A stretch of DNA of 47,095 bases from Hyphomicrobiaceae bacterium. Lineage in GTDB: Bacteria; Pseudomonadota; Alphaproteobacteria; Rhizobiales; Hyphomicrobiaceae. A program made the translations under genes and the position numbers. The DNA lies in contig JANYHG010000245.1 of the NCBI GenBank assembly GCA_025359165.1, positions 1-47,095 of the forward strand, given 5' to 3'. Every line of letters starts with the position of its first letter. Positions within the stretch are counted from its first letter, which is position 1. The notes under the pieces were generated by a model that had not been told where the DNA came from, made no database searches, and was given only the letters and a program-made list of their open reading frames with translations. Below, piece after piece: positions 41,860 through 47,095 of the stretch.

Positions 41860-43740
41860 ATGCCCCCTACGCCAACGAATAAAAAAGAAGCGCCGACCGA
41901 GCCCTTCAAGCGCACGCTGGGTCTGGCGGTGCGCGCCATCGCTGGCGACAAAGAAGTGCAGGTAGCCTTTGGACCGGGCAAGCCCGATATCGATGGCAAG
42001 CAAGTGTCGCTGCCGGAGCCGTCGCGGCTGCCGACGGCCAAGGAAATTGCCGTCATTCGTGGCTGGGCCGATAGTCTGGCCCTCACTGCCGCCGTGCACG
42101 ACAAACGCGTCCATCGCAGGCTCGCGCCGCCCGCCGGCCCCGCCCGCAATGTCTTCGAAGCCGCCGAGAAGGCACGCATCGAGGCTGTCGGTGCCAATCG
42201 CATGCCCGGCATGGCGCTCAATCTCACCGCCAAGATCGACGACCAGTATGGTAACGGCCGTTACGCCGAGATCAACGACCGCTCCGACGCCCCACTCGAG
42301 GACGCTATTTCGCTGCTGTTGCGGGAAAAGCTGACTGGATTGCCGCCGCCGGAATCGGCGCGGCAGATGGTCGATCTCTGGCGACCGTTCGTTGAGGAGA
42401 AGGGCGGCAAGACGCTCGAAAAGCTGCAGGCAAGTCAGCTCAACCAGCAGGCGTTCGGCAAGATCGCCCGTGATCTACTCAAGGACTTGAACCTCACCGA
42501 AACCGCCGCCGAGGGCCAGCCCGACGACGGCGACGACAAGGAGCAGGATCAGGCCGAAGGCGGTGATGCCGAAAGCCAGGAACAACAGGAAGGCGCCGAG
42601 CAGCAGGAGACTCCGAGCGAGGACCAGCGCGCAGAAGGCGAAGAGGGCGAAGAATCTGAAACCTCCGAATCCGCCGAAGCCGATATGTTCGACGGCGAGG
42701 ACGACGGCGACGACATGGCCGATACGCCAGAGCCGTGGCGTCCCAATCACAACGTTCTCGATAATCCGGAGGCCTTTGGGTACAAGGTCTATTCGCGCGC
42801 ATCCGACGAAGAAATCGACGCCGACAAGCTGTCGACACCGGACGAACTGGAGCGCCTGCGCACGTTCCTCGACAAAGAGCTGCGCAACTTGTCGAGTGCG
42901 GTCGCACGACTGGCCAACAAACTGCAGCGCAAACTGATGGCGCAGCAGAACCGTTCATGGGATTTCGATCTCGAAGAGGGAGTGCTCGATCCGGCGCGCC
43001 TGACGCGCGTCATCGTCGATCCGATGTCGGCACTGTCTTTCAAGCGGGAACGCGATACGGATTTCAAAGATACCGTCGTGACCCTGCTGCTGGACAACTC
43101 CGGTTCGATGCGCGGTCGTCCGATCATGGTCGCAGCCTGCTGCGCCGACATCCTCGCCAGAACTCTGGAGCGCTGCGGCGTCAAAGTCGAAATCCTCGGC
43201 TTCACCACCAAGGCGTGGAAAGGCGGACAGGCACGTGAGGCGTGGCTCGCCGCAGGCAAGCCGGCCACACCGGGACGCCTCAACGACTTGCGCCACATCA
43301 TCTACAAGAATGCCGACGCTCCATGGCGCCGCTCAAAGCGCAGCTTGGCACTGATGATGCGGGAAGGCCTGCTGAAGGAAAACATCGACGGCGAGGCGCT
43401 GGCATGGGCCCACAAGCGTCTGCTCGGCCGCCAGGAAAATCGCCGCATACTCATGATGATCTCAGACGGCGCACCGGTCGACGACAGCACGTTGTCGGTC
43501 AATTCCGGATCTTATCTCGAAATGCATCTGCGGCAGGTCATCGACGAGATCGAGAACAGGTCACCGGTCGAGCTGATTGCCATCGGCATCGGCCATGACG
43601 TCACCAGGTATTACAAAAGGGCGGTCACGATATCCGATCCGACGGAACTTGCCGGGGCGATGACAGATAAGCTCGTGGAGCTGTTTGGTGAAACAAGCGG
43701 AACCGAGCCGCAGCGCGCGCGCCCCGGCCGAGTTCGCTGA
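41860..43740 (+). CDS. cobT: Aerobic cobaltochelatase subunit CobT
   Basis: 626 residues. CobT works with CobS and CobN to insert cobalt into hydrogenobyrinic acid diamide in aerobic vitamin B12 synthesis. The N-terminal family part begins [24 protein letters not shown]. The middle (about residues 215-285) is a long Glu/Asp-rich stretch. The C-terminal von Willebrand A domain carries the metal-ion-dependent adhesion site DNSGS (Asp412 to Ser416) and a late [13 protein letters not shown]. The partner cobS, usually adjacent in Rhizobiales, is not next to it here. Confidence 0.94.
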   Translation: MPPTPTNKKEAPTEPFKRTLGLAVRAIAGDKEVQVAFGPGKPDIDGKQVSLPEPSRLPTAKEIAVIRGWADSLALTAAVHDKRVHRRLAPPAGPARNVFEAAEKARIEAVGANRMPGMALNLTAKIDDQYGNGRYAEINDRSDAPLEDAISLLLREKLTGLPPPESARQMVDLWRPFVEEKGGKTLEKLQASQLNQQAFGKIARDLLKDLNLTETAAEGQPDDGDDKEQDQAEGGDAESQEQQEGAEQQETPSEDQRAEGEEGEESETSESAEADMFDGEDDGDDMADTPEPWRPNHNVLDNPEAFGYKVYSRASDEEIDADKLSTPDELERLRTFLDKELRNLSSAVARLANKLQRKLMAQQNRSWDFDLEEGVLDPARLTRVIVDPMSALSFKRERDTDFKDTVVTLLLDNSGSMRGRPIMVAACCADILARTLERCGVKVEILGFTTKAWKGGQAREAWLAAGKPATPGRLNDLRHIIYKNADAPWRRSKRSLALMMREGLLKENIDGEALAWAHKRLLGRQENRRILMMISDGAPVDDSTLSVNSGSYLEMHLRQVIDEIENRSPVELIAIGIGHDVTRYYKRAVTISDPTELAGAMTDKLVELFGETSGTEPQRARPGRVR

Positions 43741-43748
43741 TCGAATGA

Positions 43749-43988
43749 TTACTTGCTCTTGCTCAGCGTCGAACAGAACTGATCGAACTGCGCTTTCGAC
43801 CATTTCAGCTCCGCAGTCCATCCCGTCGTACACTCGGCGACTGTTGGATTGACGACGATCGTCTGCTCGCCCGGCTCCTTTGTCTGCGGAGCTGGTGCGG
43901 TGGGACTAGCGGTTTGAGCAAGTACGCCGCTCGCAGACAGGGTGAGAGCGGTCATGGTGACTGCGAAACGGGTTTGAAATAAACTCAT
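43749..43988 (-). CDS. Small exported protein, unknown function
   Basis: 79 residues from the ATG at 43988, which has AAGGAAA upstream; the longer open frame to 44156 runs through a repeat block and is rejected. A signal peptide (FQTRFAVTMTALTLSASGVLAQ) is followed by a Pro/Thr linker and a short domain with two cysteines (AECTTGWTAELKWSKAQFDQFCSTL). I do not recognise it. It converges on cobT with an eight-base gap. Confidence 0.55.
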   Translation of the reverse strand: MSLFQTRFAVTMTALTLSASGVLAQTASPTAPAPQTKEPGEQTIVVNPTVAECTTGWTAELKWSKAQFDQFCSTLSKSK

Positions 43989-44087
43989 GGCGTTTCCTTT
44001 TTTCAGCATTCGGTTAGGAAACGCGATCGCTTTTGCCTGAGTTCCGCGTAGGTTCCACGACCAACGGTGCGCTCGCTGGCACAACCA

Positions 44088-44141
44088 CCTCAGGGAGAAC
44101 AAAAGCCTCAGGCAGAACAAAAACCTCGGGGAGAACAAAAC
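44088..44141. repeat. Three tandem copies of an 18-bp unit
   Basis: CCTCAGGGAGAACAAAAG, CCTCAGGCAGAACAAAAA and CCTCGGGGAGAACAAAAC follow one another at 44088, 44106 and 44124. The last copy provides, on the minus strand, the T-rich tail of the terminator at 44143-44176. The unit differs from the 18-bp repeat at 9407 but has the same length and the same position after a gene's 3' end. Confidence 0.85.
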
Positions 44142-44142
44142 A

Positions 44143-44176
44143 ATGAAGCCCGGCAAGTGAACTTGCCAGGCTTCAT
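44143..44176 (-). terminator. Rho-independent terminator of the small lipoprotein gene
   Basis: ATGAAGCC and GGCTTCAT, and inside them GGCAAGT and ACTTGCC, pair to a 15-bp stem with one mismatch and a two-base loop. On the minus strand it is followed by TGTTTTGTT. It lies 34 bp after the stop at 44211. Confidence 0.75.
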
Positions 44177-44210
44177 CGAGCTACGACCAGACGTGAGTCC
44201 GGCAATGAGC

Positions 44211-44342
44211 TTACTTGTTAGCGGCAGCGATGTCCTTCGCGCCCAGGCCGTTCGGCTCAGGAACTTCACGACGGCAAGCGCTGACAGCGACAGCAGCGCT
44301 GATCATGGCAGCAACAAAAACGGCTTTCTTGATGGTCGACAT
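44211..44342 (-). CDS. 43-residue predicted lipoprotein
   Basis: A short gene with GGAGAG eight bases before its ATG. It starts MSTIKKAVFVAAMISAAVAV and has a lipobox VSAC (Cys23), leaving a mature peptide of only 21 residues, RREVPEPNGLGAKDIAAANK after the lipidated Cys. Size and layout recall entericidin-like small lipoproteins, but the sequence is not clearly of that family. A strong terminator follows. The 237 bp upstream, divergent to the L,D-transpeptidase gene, contain no other gene. Confidence 0.6.
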   Translation of the reverse strand: MSTIKKAVFVAAMISAAVAVSACRREVPEPNGLGAKDIAAANK

Positions 44343-44579
44343 TGTATAGCTCTCCAAAAGAATCACTCGCACCGTTACATCGCCGGATTGCCCGCCTCGG
44401 AGCAAGCAATCTACCGAACGAGTCGGGCGAATACCCGATTGATGTGGCGAGCGTGTCACAGCAATCGGCTGATAGGTAACTATATTGTTCAAAACCGCCT
44501 GTCCGGCGCATGGCAGTTTGACATTTCGCCGGCACTGCAATTTGTGAGCATATCGAACGCCAAGCGACGGAGCTGTTGA

Positions 44580-45029
44580 ATGCAGGCGCTAATCTCGAAA
44601 TTGGCTGGTGTGCTCGGCAGCTGTATCGCACTCGCATGTGGGCCCGCGTTCATGCCGGCGGCCGCAGCCTCCGAAATTGTCGCCAAGGTCAATCTCTCTC
44701 AGCAACGCATGGAAGTCCTGGTCGATGGCGTGAAGCGTCACACTTGGCGCGTTTCGACCGGGCGCGACGGCTACAACACGCAGGCTGGCGTCTATCAACC
44801 GTTCGCCCAGACCCCGTTCTACTTTTCCAAGAAATGGAACATGGCGCTACCCTACCTGATTTCCATCGACGATCAGGGCACCGCGATCCACGGAACGTCG
44901 CAGACCGGCAATCTGGGTCGCGTCGCCTCGCACGGCTGCATCCGCCTCGATACCGCCAATGCGGCGATTCTCTACAAGCTCATCGAGAGCAATGGCCTTT
45001 ACAGCAGCAAGGTCATCGTCATCCGATGA
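44580..45029 (+). CDS. L,D-transpeptidase (YkuD domain), exported
   Basis: 149 residues. A signal peptide (KLAGVLGSCIALACGPAFMPAAAAS) is followed directly by the YkuD domain, with no separate binding domain. The active-site signature is complete: IHGTSQTGNLGRVASHGCIRL, with His104, Ser117, His118, Gly119 and Cys120 (nucleophile). Such enzymes make 3-3 peptidoglycan cross-links or attach proteins to the wall. The Hyphomicrobiales often carry many copies. Confidence 0.9.
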   Translation: MQALISKLAGVLGSCIALACGPAFMPAAAASEIVAKVNLSQQRMEVLVDGVKRHTWRVSTGRDGYNTQAGVYQPFAQTPFYFSKKWNMALPYLISIDDQGTAIHGTSQTGNLGRVASHGCIRLDTANAAILYKLIESNGLYSSKVIVIR

Positions 45030-45051
45030 TCGCTCGTGTGTGGTCCTGAAA

Positions 45052-45077
45052 ACGCCATAGGTTGTGGCGTAGGTTTT
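45052..45077 (+). terminator. Possible terminator of the L,D-transpeptidase gene
   Basis: ACGCCA and TGGCGT form a 6-bp stem with a seven-base loop, followed by AGGTTTT. It lies 23 bp after the stop. The stem is short, so confidence is limited. Confidence 0.35.
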
Positions 45078-45212
45078 CGTCGAAAGCTTTGATGTGCCGA
45101 CCCTCGCCAGCACGCGACGGCTGAGCTAGAGAGTGCGTTGCATTCCCAAGCTGCGGTCGTCTCGTTGGGCTGCGCACGGTGTCCATTCGGACCAGCTTGG
45201 AAGCGAAGTCAA

Positions 45213-47095
45213 ATGCGAGTGTCGAGGCGATCTCACGCATACCAGGGCCGACGCCTTTCGGCCGCGACCTGCTTTGCCGTCGTCCTGGCGGCACTCACGA
45301 CGTGCATAGCTGTCGCACTCTTGTCGGCACCGCCGACCCGCGCACTGGATGTGGAATTCTCGGGGCGTACTATCGCGCGCACCGTGCTTGCGCTCTACGA
45401 CAGCAAGCAAGAGGGGCCACCGCATCAAAGCCGCCTCCACAAGCTCGCCGAGATGCCGCTCAACCACCTCGGCTTCAGCGTCGAGTATCGCGACGTCAAT
45501 GCCCCGCTGCCGGCGCCCAAAGACCTCGCCGCTTATCGGGCGCTCATCACGTGGTTTGTCGAGCCGCTCGAACGGCCTGCCGCCTATGTCGAATGGCTCG
45601 AGCAAGCAACGGCGACGGGCTTGCGGTTCGTGATGTTGGGCGAAATCGCGCCGAAAGAAAGCGACGAGATGGTGCCGGCCATCAACCGCATTCTGGCCCC
45701 GCTGGGTCTTGCCCATGGCGGCACGTTCGTCGACCTGACGTATCGGTCGAAGGTGGCGAGCCAGGACGCCATGATCGGCTTCGAACAGAAACTCGACAAG
45801 TCTCTGCCCGGATTCCCTTTGATGCTCCGACGCAACGCCGAAGCACGGGCGCATCTGGTGATCGATGCGGAGACCGCGACGGGACGCCAGCAAGCCATTG
45901 TCGTCGCCACCAGCGAGCGCGGCGGCTTTGCGGCGCAGAATTATACCGTCGTACTGGAGCCGAATACCGATCGCCTCGGATGGATTATCAATCCCTTCGA
46001 GTTTTTCGCCAAAAGCATGGGCACCGAGCGCTTTCCGATCCCCGACGTGACCACGGTCTCAGGGCGTCGCCTGTACATCAGCCAGATCGACGGCGACGGC
46101 TGGAACAATCTGTCGGAGGTTGAGGGCTATCGTCAGATGCTGTCGGCCGAGGTCGTCGCCCGAGAATTGATCGAGCCCTTTCCGGATCTGCCGGTCTCGA
46201 TCGGTCTCATCGCCGGTGATGTAAACCCACTTCTTGGTGGGGTGGCTGCAGGCGGTATCATTGCCCGGCGTTTGTATGCAATGCCGCAGGTCGAAGTCGC
46301 CAGCCATACCCATACCCATCCCTATAACTGGAACTTCTTCGAGACCTACGATCGCGGTACCGAAGAAAAAATGATCAAGAGCTATCGCTCTCCCGATCAG
46401 CCCTGGCGCGAACGCATTACCTCGGCCATCGCCCGCGCCGCCGGCAAGCAGGTATTCAATCAGCGCTACGACCCGTATGTCGCCGGCTCCGACGACTTGC
46501 CGCGTACATACCTGCGCGCGCCATTCGACCTCGCACAGGAGGTCGGCGGAGCCCTGAAAATTTCAGAGAACTTTGCGCCCAAGGGCAAGCGCGCCAAGCT
46601 CTATCTGTGGAGCGGCGACGCCACGCCGTTCGAGAGTGCGATCGCCGCCACGCGCGCGATAGGCGTGCGCAACATGAATGGCGGCGACAGCCGCTTCGAT
46701 CCGGAGTTTCCCTCGGTCGCTTATGTGCCGCCGATCTCTCGACCAGCAGGGCAACAACGACAGATTTACGCCGTCAACAGTAACGAAAACACCTACACCA
46801 ACGATTGGACTGGTCCTTACAATGGCCAGGCCATGCTGGTGCACACCTTGCGCAACACGGAAGCACCGCGCCGACTGAAGGGCTTCGATCTCTATTACCA
46901 CATGTATTCCGGCGAAAAGCAGTCTGCGCTCAACGCCGTGCGCGAGTTGCTCAAACTCGCGCGGAACTCACCCGTCATTCCACTCGATGCCTCGCAATAT
47001 GCCGCCATGGCCGACGACTTCTTCGCAACCACGATCGAGCAGTCCAGCCTGTTCCAGTGGACCATCAAAAACCGCGGCGCGCTCGCCACTGTGCG
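45213..47095 (+). CDS. Exported PelA-like polysaccharide deacetylase (truncated by the window edge)
   Basis: At least 627 residues, open from the ATG at 45213 to the end of the window. A signal anchor (AATCFAVVLAALTTCIAVALLS) precedes a region like the mid-part of PelA (LNHLGFSVEYRDVNAPLPAPKDLAAYRALITWF, then GLRFVMLGE). Next comes a deacetylase-type domain: YISQIDGDGWNNLSEVEGY (Asp293, Asp295), PVSIGLIAGDVNP, and VEVASHTHTHPYNW with metal-binding-type His365 and His369. The canonical N-terminal glycosidase domain of PelA is missing. It may de-acetylate a Pel-like amino-sugar exopolysaccharide in the periplasm. The remaining pel-like genes, if any, would lie beyond the right edge. Confidence 0.72.
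   Translation, partial: MRVSRRSHAYQGRRLSAATCFAVVLAALTTCIAVALLSAPPTRALDVEFSGRTIARTVLALYDSKQEGPPHQSRLHKLAEMPLNHLGFSVEYRDVNAPLPAPKDLAAYRALITWFVEPLERPAAYVEWLEQATATGLRFVMLGEIAPKESDEMVPAINRILAPLGLAHGGTFVDLTYRSKVASQDAMIGFEQKLDKSLPGFPLMLRRNAEARAHLVIDAETATGRQQAIVVATSERGGFAAQNYTVVLEPNTDRLGWIINPFEFFAKSMGTERFPIPDVTTVSGRRLYISQIDGDGWNNLSEVEGYRQMLSAEVVARELIEPFPDLPVSIGLIAGDVNPLLGGVAAGGIIARRLYAMPQVEVASHTHTHPYNWNFFETYDRGTEEKMIKSYRSPDQPWRERITSAIARAAGKQVFNQRYDPYVAGSDDLPRTYLRAPFDLAQEVGGALKISENFAPKGKRAKLYLWSGDATPFESAIAATRAIGVRNMNGGDSRFDPEFPSVAYVPPISRPAGQQRQIYAVNSNENTYTNDWTGPYNGQAMLVHTLRNTEAPRRLKGFDLYYHMYSGEKQSALNAVRELLKLARNSPVIPLDASQYAAMADDFFATTIEQSSLFQWTIKNRGALATV

Overview
The window looks like chromosomal DNA of an alphaproteobacterium, most likely from the Hyphomicrobiales (Rhizobiales). 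It is GC-rich and densely packed. Several groupings are typical of that order: a PodJ-like coiled-coil/Sel1 protein followed by a TauE/SafE exporter and a TIGR02186 protein; hrcA-grpE; BamE, a ubiquinol-cytochrome c chaperone and DUF177 ahead of plsX and fabH; and the aerobic cobaltochelatase subunit CobT. I found no rRNA or tRNA gene, no CRISPR array and no intact insertion sequence. Assignments rest on motif reading alone; no database search was possible.

Layout. 1-6100: the end of an unknown gene, a small membrane protein, a repeat cluster, a class A penicillin-binding protein, small conserved hypotheticals and inorganic pyrophosphatase. 6100-13600: the PodJ-like polarity factor, a coupled TauE/TIGR02186 pair and NAD+ synthetase. 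13600-19740: a phasin-like protein, an acyltransferase-3/SGNH hydrolase pair, hrcA-grpE, and DUF1330 overlapping trmD. 19740-26620: an oxalate/formate-type MFS transporter, a DJ-1/PfpI protein, an unusually long ribosomal protein L19, a ModA-like binding protein coupled to a HisN-type phosphatase, an alpha/beta hydrolase and a GNAT acetyltransferase.

26600-29500 is the most unusual part. A DUF4956-type membrane domain is fused in frame to a degenerate IS3-type integrase core, followed at once by a secreted protein with Fam20/HipA-like kinase motifs. DUF4956 proteins are known neighbours of CotH-type kinases, so this pair may be a variant of that arrangement; it is the best candidate here for an undescribed system. 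From 29500 the conserved BamE / chaperone / DUF177 / plsX / fabH block resumes, with a 47-residue proline-rich peptide gene between plsX and fabH.

33900-47095: an amidase with its AtzG-like small subunit, an M20 peptidase, a saccharopine-dehydrogenase-like reductase, a chromate-resistance set (rhodanese-ChrB, ChrA, then a MAPEG protein), a TIGR02466 oxygenase-like protein, CobT, two small exported proteins, an L,D-transpeptidase and, running off the right edge, a large exported protein resembling the deacetylase part of PelA. Conserved operons are partly broken up: trmD and rplS lie 3.3 kb apart without rpsP/rimM, and ihfA does not follow fabH.
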